The notes: generated from the letters alone by a model not told the origin. DNA of 64,000 nt from Pseudomonas sp. SL4(2022) (GCF_026625725.1 NZ_CP113060.1:372001-436000), one strand, 5' to 3'; shown: positions 37,369-46,005, counted from the first letter of the stretch. A program made the numbers and translations.

Positions 37369-38296
37369 CCCCTGCCGCTATATTGATGCGGTCAGCTACC
37401 CGTGCAGCCAGGTCATCCGGCCGAAACTTGGCGAGGAAATCATCCGCGCCCACCTTCTTGACCATGGCCTGATTAAAAACACCAGAAAGCGAAGTATGCA
37501 GGATGATGTGCAGTTTTTGCATTCGAGGGTCGGAACGAATCTCCGCCGTCAGGGTATAACCGTCCATTTCGGGCATTTCGATGTCGGAAATCAGCATAAG
37601 GAATTCTTCTTCCGGCTTCTTGCCCTCCTCGACCATAGCCTTCAGATAATCCAACGCCTGACGACCATCGTTCAGCGCGACCACCTCCACGCCTACAGTT
37701 TCCAAACAACGCGTAACCTGCTTGCGCGCAACCGATGAGTCGTCGCAGGTCAGTACCCGTTTACTCACTGCACGGGCCTGAGTACGCGCATCAAGAACAC
37801 CTTCAGAAATCACCTCGGAGGTCGGCGCCACCTCTGCAAGAATTTTTTCGACGTCAATGATTTCAACCATCTTGTCGTCCAGGTGCGTCACTGCCGTCAA
37901 ATAGTGATCGCGACCAGTACCCTTGGGTGGCGGATGAATCGACTCCCAGTTCATGTTGACAATGCGCTCGACGGAATGCACCAGAAAACCCTGAACCTTG
38001 GTGTTGTATTCAGTGATGATCACGAAACTGTTATCGATATTGGACAACGGCATGTTGCCTGTGGCCATGGACAAATCGAGAATCGGGATGGTGCCGCCAC
38101 GGATATTGGCCACCCCGCGAACAACCGGGCTGGATTTGGGCATGATGGTGAGTTTGGGGCACTGAAGCACCTCTTTCACCTTGAACACGTTGATGCCATA
38201 CAACTGATTGCTGTTAAGACGAAACAGCAGCAATTCCAAACGATTCTGGCCAACCAACTGAGTTCGCTGGTTAACCGAGTCCATCACACCGGCCAT
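37364..38296 (-). CDS. cheV: Chemotaxis coupling/response protein CheV
   Basis: CheW-like domain (about 20-165) fused to a receiver domain with acceptor Asp in LMLISDIEMPEMDGYTL. Couples receptors to CheA and can be phosphorylated, probably for adaptation. ATG 38296 has AAGGAG seven bases upstream and gives MAGVMDSVNQR, 310 residues; the longer TTG start is unlikely. Operon with cheR; divergent from flgA, as in other Pseudomonas. Confidence 0.93.
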   Translation of the reverse strand: MAGVMDSVNQRTQLVGQNRLELLLFRLNSNQLYGINVFKVKEVLQCPKLTIMPKSSPVVRGVANIRGGTIPILDLSMATGNMPLSNIDNSFVIITEYNTKVQGFLVHSVERIVNMNWESIHPPPKGTGRDHYLTAVTHLDDKMVEIIDVEKILAEVAPTSEVISEGVLDARTQARAVSKRVLTCDDSSVARKQVTRCLETVGVEVVALNDGRQALDYLKAMVEEGKKPEEEFLMLISDIEMPEMDGYTLTAEIRSDPRMQKLHIILHTSLSGVFNQAMVKKVGADDFLAKFRPDDLAARVADRINIAAGD

Positions 38297-38343
38297 ACCC
38301 AAACTCCTTATTTGAGTAACAGATTACTGTCAGCTTAGCAGGC

Positions 38344-38358
38344 GGCACGCAGCTTGCT
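38344..38358 (+). promoter_or_regulatory. Sigma-54 promoter of flgA
   Basis: GGCACGCAGCTTGCT matches the RpoN -24/-12 consensus (TGGCACG-N4-TTGCW) at all core positions. flgA is known in P. aeruginosa as a FleQ/RpoN-dependent gene. From the -12 GC (38356-38357) transcription should start near 38368-38370, directly before the flgA ATG. Confidence 0.75.
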
Positions 38359-38370
38359 ATCTAACCCACT

Positions 38371-39129
38371 ATGAAAACCAAAACGACAACGAATCGACGC
38401 TCATCATCGAGATTCTGCCACTGGCTGGCAGTTTTACCCGCTTTGATGGCACTCGGCTATAGCAACGTAACACCAGCAGAGGCGACTCACGCCGAAGAAC
38501 TTATCGGCGCCGGCAACGCTTTTCTTGAGCAAGCCGTGGATGATTATTTAGAGCGTAGCAACATCACTGCACGTCACCAGATACAAATAAACCAACTCGA
38601 CCCTCGCCTGCGCTTACCGCTGTGTGGCACACCCTTGATGACGACCCTCGAGAGTCCAGCACAGCCTGTCGGTCGCGTGACACTGCGGATTCGCTGTGAA
38701 AGTAATGCGCCATGGACAGTATTTATTCCTGGCCAGGTGCGTTTATTTCGTGAGGTAGTAGTTGCCAGCCGCCCACTCAAACGAGACGGTCTGATAACAG
38801 AAATGGATGTCGGCCTGGCGGAAAGAGATGTCGGCTTACTGAACCAGGGTTACCTGACGGAAAAACATCAGGTTGTTGGCAAAAAATTGACGCGCGCTGC
38901 AATTATCGACCAAGTCATAACCCCTACCCAGCTTCAATTGGCAGAAGCCGTTCGTAAGGGTGATCACGTGGTCATCAGTGCCAAGAGCGGGATAATCAGT
39001 GTCCGCATGCCCGGAGAGGCGCTATCATCAGGGTCAGTAGGCAAGCAAATCAGCGTGCGCAACATCAAATCAAACCGGGTAGTACGAGCACGAGTAACCG
39101 CTCCAGGCCAAGTTGAAGTCCCAATGTAG
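38371..39129 (+). CDS. flgA: Flagellar P-ring assembly chaperone FlgA
   Basis: Periplasmic chaperone for FlgI P-ring assembly. 252 residues with a signal region (WLAVLPALMALGYSNVTPAEA); the C-terminal SAF-type domain is visible from about residue 125 (RLFREVVVASRPLKRDGLI, then GEALSSGSVGKQISVRNIKSNRVVRARV). No Shine-Dalgarno site precedes the ATG, which fits the promoter position just upstream and suggests leaderless or near-leaderless translation. The next internal ATG would remove most of the signal peptide. Confidence 0.92.
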   Translation: MKTKTTTNRRSSSRFCHWLAVLPALMALGYSNVTPAEATHAEELIGAGNAFLEQAVDDYLERSNITARHQIQINQLDPRLRLPLCGTPLMTTLESPAQPVGRVTLRIRCESNAPWTVFIPGQVRLFREVVVASRPLKRDGLITEMDVGLAERDVGLLNQGYLTEKHQVVGKKLTRAAIIDQVITPTQLQLAEAVRKGDHVVISAKSGIISVRMPGEALSSGSVGKQISVRNIKSNRVVRARVTAPGQVEVPM

Positions 39130-39215
39130 GCATGAATTTTGATTGACTTAGCGGATAACTCACGCTGGCGATTGTTCTCAGTGTGTTTAGACTGTCAATA
39201 AACGCAACACTCAGC

Positions 39216-39242
39216 CCTAAAGTTTTCGCTATCAAGGCCGAC
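39216..39242 (+). promoter_or_regulatory. Sigma-28 (FliA) promoter of flgM
   Basis: TAAA-N15-GCCGACAC closely matches the sigma-28 consensus TAAA-N15-GCCGATAA. The expected start is about 35 bases before the flgM ATG. This would let FliA drive synthesis of its own inhibitor. Confidence 0.8.
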
Positions 39243-39283
39243 ACGCTAGGCAAGCGTCCAAACACTGTTCGAGGTTCTGCATC

Positions 39284-39628
39284 ATGGTCATCGACATCAA
39301 CCGGCTTAACAATGCCGCAACGCCAGCCAGTTCGGGGCGTGCAGGCAGTGCCCAGGCAGGTGGCCAGAGCGCAGTCACAAGCAATCAGCCCACTGGCAAT
39401 ATGCCCACACCTACCGAGCAATCCCAGCAGGCGGGCAAAGGCGGAGAATCTGTGCAGCTGAGTCGCGAGGCTCAACAACTTCAGAAAGCCAGTGAAAAGT
39501 TGCGCGACCAACCTAGCGTCAACAAAGAGCGCGTTGCGCAACTCAAACAAGCTATCGAGAGCGGCAGTTACCAGGTCGACAGCCAGCGTGTTGCCAGTAA
39601 ATTGCTAAATTTCGAATCCCAGCGCTAG
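39284..39628 (+). CDS. flgM: Anti-sigma-28 factor FlgM
   Basis: Binds and inhibits FliA until it is secreted through the completed hook-basal body. 114 residues with a disordered Ser/Gly/Gln-rich N-terminal half and a conserved C-terminal helix region ([49 protein letters not shown]). It follows flgA, with its own FliA-type promoter, and precedes flgN. Confidence 0.94.
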   Translation: MVIDINRLNNAATPASSGRAGSAQAGGQSAVTSNQPTGNMPTPTEQSQQAGKGGESVQLSREAQQLQKASEKLRDQPSVNKERVAQLKQAIESGSYQVDSQRVASKLLNFESQR

Positions 39629-39715
39629 TCAAAGGGCTGCGCTTGGGGCTGTTGGTCGCCCAACGGAAGTTTCATGTCTCAGCACTGGAACTGCCGTTCC
39701 CCAAAAGAGCCCGCA

Positions 39716-40183
39716 ATGCACGACACCAAACTGCTTGAATTGTTTAACCATGACATCGGCATCGCAGAGCAACTGCTTGCACTCATCAATAAAGAGTTTC
39801 AAGCACTCAGTGACCGCGATCTCCCCTACCTGCAGGCCTTGCTAAGCGAGAAATTGCCGCTGCTGGGTCAGCTTGATCAACACGGTCAGGAACGCAGCCA
39901 ACTTCTCACTGACCTTGGTCTTTCGGCAGACCGCGAAGGCCTGCACACACTCGCCAGAAGCTCTGATCACGCCCAAGCATTGCTTGAACACAGTGAGCAG
40001 CTCAGCACTCTGCTTGAGCGTTGCCAGGCAGCTAATCTGCGCAACGGCAGATTAATCCGCTCCAGCCAGGCGTCAGCCAATAGCATGCTTGGCATTCTGC
40101 GTGGCAACGAAACTCCAAGCCTCTATGACAGCCGTGGCAGTGCCGCTAGAATCGGCCAGCAGCGCCCGCTCAGCCAGGCCTGA
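39716..40183 (+). CDS. flgN: Flagellar export chaperone FlgN
   Basis: Cytosolic chaperone for the hook-filament junction proteins FlgK and FlgL. The start at 39716 (MHDTKLLELFNHDIG, AAAAGAG upstream) gives 155 residues; the frame is open to 39674. Mostly helical, with leucine-rich heptads. Position after flgM is the standard order. Confidence 0.88.
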   Translation: MHDTKLLELFNHDIGIAEQLLALINKEFQALSDRDLPYLQALLSEKLPLLGQLDQHGQERSQLLTDLGLSADREGLHTLARSSDHAQALLEHSEQLSTLLERCQAANLRNGRLIRSSQASANSMLGILRGNETPSLYDSRGSAARIGQQRPLSQA

Positions 40184-40263
40184 ATTTTCCATAAGGCACA
40201 GGGACATGCTGTCATATAGCCAGTATTCTAGTGCCATCGCATTTGCCCGGAGTGTAATGGACC

Positions 40264-41013
40264 GTGTCCAGTCCTTTTAATCAGGAAGATGGCCCTCAAC
40301 CCCCCAAGGTGCTTAAGACGCCTGTGGAAATTGTTGCCAACCTGCGCCAGCTGCAACAGAACCACGATCCACTGATCATAACGTTTGACGAGCGAAAACA
40401 ACGTTTTCAGAGCTATGTCATTGCAGTTGACCGCGACAAGAACCTCGTCATTCTTGACGAGTTGATGCCCAACGATGGTGAGCGCTACCTGCAGAATGGT
40501 GAAACCTTCCACGTCGAAGCCTTTCACGAAGGCGTGCGTGTAGCATGGACATGCGAGCAAACCCTACGTTTCAGTGAATACGAGGGCTCACGCTGCTACC
40601 TGAGCCAAATACCGCTTGAAATCACTTACCATCAACGCCGCAGCGCTTTCCGTGCACCACTTAAACAAAGTGAGCTGATCAAAGTTGAACTGGGCGGCGA
40701 CAAGCTGAGTACCACCGTATCAGGCTTACTTCTGGACATCTCAGCAACCGGATGCAAACTGCGCTTCCCCGGAGATATCACCAATAGCCTGCAAGCCGGT
40801 CAGGTTTATGAGCGTTTTACCGCTCGCTTTCCTTTTGGCGCGATGACTACAGCGATCGAGGTGCGCCACGTGCAGTATGACGACAAGCTGGATATCAGCT
40901 TTATCGGGGCACGGTTTCACAGGATCAATGGCCAAGAGCAGCGCTCGGTGGAGCGTTTCGTCTATCAACTTCAGCGTGAAGCTCGCCGCTTTGACAGCGA
41001 CGGCTTGCTTTAG
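40264..41013 (+). CDS. flgZ: Flagellar brake, PilZ domain protein (FlgZ/YcgR)
   Basis: 249-residue c-di-GMP effector that slows or redirects the flagellar motor. An N-terminal YcgR domain is followed by a PilZ domain with the binding motifs RSAFR (RxxxR) and DISATG (DxSxxG). The start is GTG 40264, with CGGAG upstream; an overlapping ATG at 40257 ends after six further codons. It closes the flgA-flgM-flgN group. A diguanylate cyclase lies 22 kb away in this window, but there is no direct evidence that the two are linked. Confidence 0.9.
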   Translation: MSSPFNQEDGPQPPKVLKTPVEIVANLRQLQQNHDPLIITFDERKQRFQSYVIAVDRDKNLVILDELMPNDGERYLQNGETFHVEAFHEGVRVAWTCEQTLRFSEYEGSRCYLSQIPLEITYHQRRSAFRAPLKQSELIKVELGGDKLSTTVSGLLLDISATGCKLRFPGDITNSLQAGQVYERFTARFPFGAMTTAIEVRHVQYDDKLDISFIGARFHRINGQEQRSVERFVYQLQREARRFDSDGLL

Positions 41014-41015
41014 TA

Positions 41016-41627
41016 TCAGAGCAGGATATTCAGCACCGCCAGGCGCGACAGATCCTCGGGCCGATCCACATCCCACAACGCAGGCAGCAACGCCGGTGGC
41101 CAATCCAACTGCCGCAGGCGTTGCAGGGTCAGGTCGAACACCCGCTCAGTACCCCACGGCATGTCACTGAACAGCGTCGGCGCCATGCCACGCAAACCCA
41201 GCAGCACATAACCGCCATCCTCAGCCGGCCCGATCACCACCTTGTGCTCCTGCAACGCACGACAAGCCGCCTGCAGGTATACGCCATCAAGGGCCGGGCA
41301 ATCATTACCGATAAGAATCACCGCATCACTGTCCGCCAACCCCAATGTAGCGATACGGCGCATGCGCTCCCCTAGATCCCCCACTGGCTGCTCGACCAGC
41401 GTCCATGCCTGGGCATCGGCCAGCGCCTGCAACTCGGCACTGGGCAGATCATCCAGCCAGAGAAAGCGCTCACTGAAACCACTGGCCGGCAACTGCAAGG
41501 CACGCTCCAGCAGGAGCTGCTGCAGATCGCAGGCACCCTGTGCACCCAGGGCCGGAATCAGACGGGTCTTTACCCGCCCCGCCACCGGTACACGCGCCAG
41601 TAGATGCAAGGAAATCGAAAGGGTCAT
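41016..41627 (-). CDS. TIGR04282-type glycosyltransferase-like protein
   Basis: 203 residues with a CofC/GT-A-like core: ARVPVAGRVKTRLIPALG, VILIGNDCPALDG and VIGPAEDGGYVLLGL. This family is annotated as arsenosugar-biosynthesis-associated, but that role rests on gene context in other bacteria and no arsenic gene is here. The frame extends to 41954; the ATG at 41627 overlaps the preceding gene's stop (ATGA), fixing the start. Confidence 0.85.
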   Translation of the reverse strand: MTLSISLHLLARVPVAGRVKTRLIPALGAQGACDLQQLLLERALQLPASGFSERFLWLDDLPSAELQALADAQAWTLVEQPVGDLGERMRRIATLGLADSDAVILIGNDCPALDGVYLQAACRALQEHKVVIGPAEDGGYVLLGLRGMAPTLFSDMPWGTERVFDLTLQRLRQLDWPPALLPALWDVDRPEDLSRLAVLNILL

Positions 41628-42316
41628 AACAGTGATCCTCGACGGTACTGGCGGGCCAGCGTTTCTGGGCTGACACCACAGTAATAAGCCAAACGCAGGC
41701 ACCACATGAGTATTACGGTACGCCAAATACCGTGCTGCTCCCAGCGCCTGCTGGATGTCGACAGGGGCGGGCGCAGACAACGCGGGCGGGCCTGCGCCTT
41801 GAGCTGGCGACACAGCTGCAAGTCTTCCATCAGCGGAATCGGGGCATACCCCCCCAACGCGGCAAAGGCCGCCTTGCGCACAAAAATCCCCTGATCCCCA
41901 GAGGCAATACCGGTCAGGCGCGAACGCAGGCTGATCATCGACCCAATGACCCAAAATGCCACGCCTGGACCAGAGAGTCGCACGTCAAAGCGCCCCCACA
42001 GCGGACGATGCTGCAGCACATCCTGTAAGCGCTGCAGCGACGGCCCACTGACCCGTGTATCGGCATGCACAAACCACAAGTATTCCCCTTGCGCGCGCGC
42101 AGCGCCGGCATTCATCTGCAGAGCACGACCGGGATCGGTCTTGAGCACCTGGTCAGCCCGCCCGCGCGCCCGTTCAACGGTACCGTCGCTACTGCCACCA
42201 TCAACCACAATCAGCTCCGCACCCTCAGCCCGCAGCGCTGCCAGATCGTCCAGCAACGCAGGCAAAGCATGCGCCTCGTTACGCACCGGGATTACCACAC
42301 TGAGCAGCGGCCTCAC
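41624..42316 (-). CDS. TIGR04283-type family 2 glycosyltransferase
   Basis: 230 residues with a GT2 fold: LLSVVIPVRNEAHALPALL, ELIVVDGGSSDGTVE, LWFVHADTRV (HAD as DxD-like element) and GGYAPIPLMEDLQL. Begins with GTG inside the stop of the MFS gene (GTGA) and ends in the start of the next glycosyltransferase. The paired TIGR04283/TIGR04282 enzymes are typically adjacent; their sugar donor and acceptor are unknown. Confidence 0.87.
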   Translation of the reverse strand: MRPLLSVVIPVRNEAHALPALLDDLAALRAEGAELIVVDGGSSDGTVERARGRADQVLKTDPGRALQMNAGAARAQGEYLWFVHADTRVSGPSLQRLQDVLQHRPLWGRFDVRLSGPGVAFWVIGSMISLRSRLTGIASGDQGIFVRKAAFAALGGYAPIPLMEDLQLCRQLKAQARPRCLRPPLSTSSRRWEQHGIWRTVILMWCLRLAYYCGVSPETLARQYRRGSLL

Positions 42317-43641
42317 CTGCGCACCTCAGACTCAGCTGCCGCTTGCGCTGGTACACCCTCATCCGCGCTTGGCGCGGCGCTATTGTCATGCATCTGCTCC
42401 TGCACCACCTGCTCAGCCACACGCGGGTCGAGGGCAGCGGTCAGGGGTGAGCTGATGGTGCTGTCAGGCATGGGGATATGGTGCAGCGGAGCGTCTACAA
42501 CCTGATGCAGATGCGTGACCCGCTCCGGCCGCACCCGCAGCACCAGAATCAGCGCACAGCCGCAGACGAAGGCGTACAACATATTGGCGCCGAGAAAGCG
42601 CATCAGCACGCCCGCCAGCAACGGCCCGATACTGGCGCCGACACCGAAGGTAACCAGCAGCATGGCCGTCAGTGATACCCGACGCTCGGCTTCGACATGG
42701 TCATTGGCCAGCGCCACCGCCAGTGGATAAAGACTGAATTGCAGGGCGCAAACCAGGAAACCTACGACAAACAGCAGCAGCACGCTCGCCTCTGGCAACA
42801 GCGCCAGAGGTAGCGCGGCCAGGGCCAACAAAGCCGCACAACCACGAATAAGTCGCACGCGGTCATGCCGATCAGACAACCAGCCAAGCGGCCACTGCAC
42901 CAACAAGCCCGCAATGATGCAGCAGCCCATAAACAGCCCCACCTGCTCGGTGGACAGGCCCATGCGCGTGCCATACAGCGGTGCCAGGCCATAGAACGAC
43001 CCGATCAGCAGCCCCGATACGACGATAGTGGTTAAGGACAGAGGCACTCGCGCGATAAAGAAGCGCATTTCCAGCGGAGCTGGATGCAAGGGCGCAGGGT
43101 GCAACTTGCGCGTCAGAGCTACAGGCACCAGACACAGGGCAAAGCACAGCGCCACTAGCATCAGCAGCTCCAGGCCCAGCGTCGGGTGCACCACCAGCAC
43201 CAGCTGACCAAGGATCAGACCGAGGTAAGAGGCCCCCATATAGCCGGCAAACACCTGGCCGCGCTGGCTGGTTTCCGCCTGCTCATTGAGCCAGCTCTCG
43301 ATCACCATGTACTGGCACATCATGCCGAGGCCGACCAACATACGCAGCAACAGCCAGCTGGGCAGCCAGTCGCTCAGCCCATGCCCGAGCACTGCAGCGG
43401 TAACTACGCCGGCACAGGCCACATAAGCGCGAATATGGCCAACCCGGGCAATCAGCCGATGACCAATCTTGCCGCCCAGCACCAATCCCACATAGTTGGC
43501 CGCCATCAGCGCACCGACCCACAAGCCGTCCGCCGTTTCGGCCAGACGCAGCGCCAGGTAAGTACTCAGCAACCCTGAGCCGAGCAGCATCAACAGGGTG
43601 GCGAAATACAACGAACTGAATGACTTGAGGATCACGGACAT
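42313..43641 (-). CDS. MFS transporter, YcaD-like
   Basis: 442 residues with about 12 hydrophobic segments up to residue 370 and a loose, Ala/Glu-rich cytoplasmic tail of about 70 residues. The MFS signature GKIGHRLIARVGHIRA follows TM2, and GWLSDRHDRVR lies between TM8 and TM9. Substrate unknown. First gene of a three-gene unit with 4-base overlaps to both glycosyltransferases, which hints that it moves a glycosylated product or precursor. Confidence 0.88.
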   Translation of the reverse strand: MSVILKSFSSLYFATLLMLLGSGLLSTYLALRLAETADGLWVGALMAANYVGLVLGGKIGHRLIARVGHIRAYVACAGVVTAAVLGHGLSDWLPSWLLLRMLVGLGMMCQYMVIESWLNEQAETSQRGQVFAGYMGASYLGLILGQLVLVVHPTLGLELLMLVALCFALCLVPVALTRKLHPAPLHPAPLEMRFFIARVPLSLTTIVVSGLLIGSFYGLAPLYGTRMGLSTEQVGLFMGCCIIAGLLVQWPLGWLSDRHDRVRLIRGCAALLALAALPLALLPEASVLLLFVVGFLVCALQFSLYPLAVALANDHVEAERRVSLTAMLLVTFGVGASIGPLLAGVLMRFLGANMLYAFVCGCALILVLRVRPERVTHLHQVVDAPLHHIPMPDSTISSPLTAALDPRVAEQVVQEQMHDNSAAPSADEGVPAQAAAESEVRR

Positions 43642-43697
43642 GGGGTGGCGCTTGGCTCCAATGGGCCGCCGAAACCATGCTCGGCAGTCAGGTTTTT

Positions 43698-43866
43698 AGA
43701 GCCTGTTTACGATCTCGCGAGCTAAAGCCCTGCAAGGCGCTACGTTAGTAACAGCCTGCGGCTGGTCAAAACAGACGAGGAAGCGGTGTGTACGCGTTGT
43801 ACATGAGCATCCGAGCCGGTTTTTCGCGCAGCAGGGCCGACGCGCAACAGATCGTAGGCAGGTTCT
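43698..43866. repeat. MITE-like intergenic element, copy 2
   Basis: 169 bases with 18-bp terminal inverted repeats, AGAGCCTGTTTACGATCT and AGATCGTAGGCAGGTTCT (15 of 18 match). The right end meets the stop codon of the glutamine-synthetase-like gene exactly. Its inner core (43788-43810) is the reverse complement of the core in the element at 15259-15280. No ORF. Confidence 0.65.
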
Positions 43867-45209
43867 CAGGCGTGGGCCGCCAGCACGCGGCGCTCCCACG
43901 GGGTAATTTCATCAAAGAAGCTGGTGAGCTCCAGTGTCTTGCTGGCAATGTAGCCTTCGATGAACTCTTTGCCGAACAGTTCCAGCGCTAACGCACTGCG
44001 CTTGAGACGTTCAATCGCGGCATGCATGGTACAGGGTAGCGCCAATTCGTCCGGTACTTCGAACTCACCCTGGATAGGCGCACTAGGCTGCAACTGCTGC
44101 TCAATCCCATACAGCCCCGCCGCAAGGCTCGCCGCCAACGCCAGATATGGGTTGGCATCGGCGCCTGGCAAGCGGTTCTCCACCCGCCGCGCTACCGGCG
44201 CACTGGCCGGAATGCGCAGGCCGGCGGCGCGATTATCCTCGGACCAGCAGGCATTGTTCGGAGAAGCATAAGGATGGCAAAGGCGCTGATAGGAGTTCAC
44301 GTGCGGAGCAAATAGCAGGGTGAAATCGGCCATGGCCGCCTGCTGTCCGGCAATAAATTGATAGAACGCCGGCGTTGCCTGGCCATCGGCCGCGCTGAAG
44401 ATATTCTGCCCACCGCCCTGCTCCACCACGCTTTGATGAATATGCATGGAGCTGCCAGGCGTGTGCGCCAGCGGTTTGGCCATGCACACCACAGTGAGAC
44501 CGTGCTTGAGCGCGACTTCCTTGAGCAAGTGTTTGAACAGAAAAGTCTGATCCGCCAGCAACAGCGGATCGCCGTGCAGCAGGTTGATCTCGAACTGACT
44601 GACGCCCATCTCATGCATAAAGGTATCGCGCGGCAACCCCAAGGCGGCCATGCACTGATACACCTCATTGAAGAAGGCGCGCAGGCCGTTGTTGGAACTG
44701 ACACTGAAAGCCGACGCGCCATCCTCACGTCGACCATCCAGACCCAGCGGCGGCTGAAACGGCTGCAAGGGGTCGGCATTGCGGGCAAACACGAAAAACT
44801 CCAGCTCGGTCGCCACTACGGGCTGCCAGCCATGACTGGCATAGCGCGCCACAACCTGCTTGAGCAGCCCACGGCTCGACAGGCCGGAACTGCGCCCGTC
44901 CAACTCATCGGCATCGCAGATCGCCAGTGCTCGTGGTGTATCGCTCCAGGGTAGGCGGTGCACCTGCCCCGCCACGGCATTCAGTGCCAGATCACCGTCA
45001 TCACTGCCGTAGAACCGTGCAGCTGGATAGCCGCCCATGATGCATTGCAGCAAAACCCCTCGCGCCAACTGCAAACGCCGCCCCTCAAGGAAGCCCTCCG
45101 CCGTCATCACCTTGCCGCGCGGCACACCATTGAGGTCAGGCGTCACACATTCAACTTCATCAACACCACGCAACAACTCAGCCAGGGCGGTGCGGTCGAG
45201 GGTACTCAT
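43866..45209 (-). CDS. Glutamine synthetase family protein (gamma-glutamylpolyamine synthetase-like)
   Basis: 447-residue GS-fold ligase. The N-terminal part reads VECVTPDLNGVPRGKVM; ATP/metal motifs include ATELEFFVF, GSSMHIHQSV and the ANPYLALAASLAAGLYG segment. Relatives PuuA/SpuI/GlnA4 couple glutamate to putrescine or other amines, typical of this shorter type; true GlnA is about 470. No puuBCD partners are nearby. Its stop codon coincides with the end of the upstream-described repeat, yet the C-terminus (WERRVLAAHA) looks normal. Confidence 0.88.
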   Translation of the reverse strand: MSTLDRTALAELLRGVDEVECVTPDLNGVPRGKVMTAEGFLEGRRLQLARGVLLQCIMGGYPAARFYGSDDGDLALNAVAGQVHRLPWSDTPRALAICDADELDGRSSGLSSRGLLKQVVARYASHGWQPVVATELEFFVFARNADPLQPFQPPLGLDGRREDGASAFSVSSNNGLRAFFNEVYQCMAALGLPRDTFMHEMGVSQFEINLLHGDPLLLADQTFLFKHLLKEVALKHGLTVVCMAKPLAHTPGSSMHIHQSVVEQGGGQNIFSAADGQATPAFYQFIAGQQAAMADFTLLFAPHVNSYQRLCHPYASPNNACWSEDNRAAGLRIPASAPVARRVENRLPGADANPYLALAASLAAGLYGIEQQLQPSAPIQGEFEVPDELALPCTMHAAIERLKRSALALELFGKEFIEGYIASKTLELTSFFDEITPWERRVLAAHA

Positions 45210-45553
45210 TTGCTGTTGTCCTTATTGATGCAAGAGGCCGTAGTCGAACGGCGAGGCGTACAAAATACGCACCAGGCGTTCGATATTTCAAGCAAAGCTA
45301 TGTCTGCCACCTGAAGCGCAGGCTAGCGAACAGAATACATCGATTAATTAGATATTAATGATCATGCACAAACACTCCATAAATTCTCTTTTAGACACTC
45401 GTAAACAAACATAACTAATTGATAAATAATAAATAAAATCAACTATCAATACCATCGATGATTACCATGCCCAGCCTGCACTTCTTCATCAAATTTTCAT
45501 CCGTATCATTCGCTCCGTACTCACTTACACCCGCCCTTACGAGGAGCCTGAAC
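45210..45553. other. AT-rich divergent intergenic region
   Basis: No gene. From about 45330 to 45460 the composition drops well below the window average (long A/T stretches such as AATTGATAAATAATAAATAA). It must hold the promoters of both the GS-like gene and the repeat-protein gene. TTGATA near 45419 and TATCAAT near 45444 could form one, with a long spacer. The low GC could be an H-NS/MvaT-type silencing target. Confidence 0.4.
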
Positions 45554-45988
45554 ATGAAAAAGCACATTCTCACCGCCGTGATCCTGAGCAGCCTGTCCAT
45601 CAGCGCCTTTGCCCTGCCACAGAACAACACGCAGCCACTGCTGGGTGAATTACGGGACAGCAGCGTAAAAACCCTGATGGGTTTTGGTAGCAACCTGCAA
45701 ACTGAAGGCGGTGCCGACCACACTGGCACAAACCGCGTCGCCGAAGGCGGCGCTGATCGCCTGCAAGAGCGCCTGCGCTTAGCCCAAGACGGTGCTGACC
45801 GCACTGGCGCAAACCGCGTCGCCGAAGGCGGCGCTGATCGCCTGCAAGAGCGCCTGCGCGTAGCCCAAGACGGTGCCGACCGCACTGGCGCAAACCGCGT
45901 CGCCGAAGGCGGCGCTGATCGCCTGCAAGAGCGGCTACGTGTTGCCGAAGACGGTGCTGACCGCACACACGGCCTGCGCGTTAGCTGA
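45554..45988 (+). CDS. Secreted protein with three 27-residue tandem repeats
   Basis: 144 residues. The start at 45554 follows GAGGAGCCTG and gives a clean signal peptide (MKKHILTAVILSSLSISAFA). After a short linker, a partial copy (GADHTGTNR) leads into three near-identical 27-residue units of pattern VAEGGADRLQERLRLAQDG then ADRTGANR. Each unit itself contains two related halves of type hAxxGADRxxxxR, so the protein arose by nested duplication. Highly charged, no cysteines, probably helical. I do not recognise a characterised family. Own terminator follows. Confidence 0.8.
   Translation: MKKHILTAVILSSLSISAFALPQNNTQPLLGELRDSSVKTLMGFGSNLQTEGGADHTGTNRVAEGGADRLQERLRLAQDGADRTGANRVAEGGADRLQERLRVAQDGADRTGANRVAEGGADRLQERLRVAEDGADRTHGLRVS
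45731..45973 (+). repeat. Three directly abutting 81-bp repeats within the secreted protein gene
   Basis: Copies begin at 45731, 45812 and 45893 and differ at only a few positions (for example CTTAGCCCA versus CGTAGCCCA, and divergence in the last third of copy 3). The period is a multiple of three, so slippage or recombination changes length without breaking the frame. Confidence 0.95.
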
Positions 45989-46005
45989 TCAGCACTCAGA
46001 GACAA

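Noticed and set aside
41016..42316. Arsenosugar biosynthesis locus
   Set aside because: Only the two family-named glycosyltransferases are present; no arsenite methyltransferase, radical SAM or ars gene is near.
45731..45973. Tandem repeats as a CRISPR array
   Set aside because: Units are 81 bp, abut directly with no unique spacers, and keep the reading frame of a signal-peptide protein.
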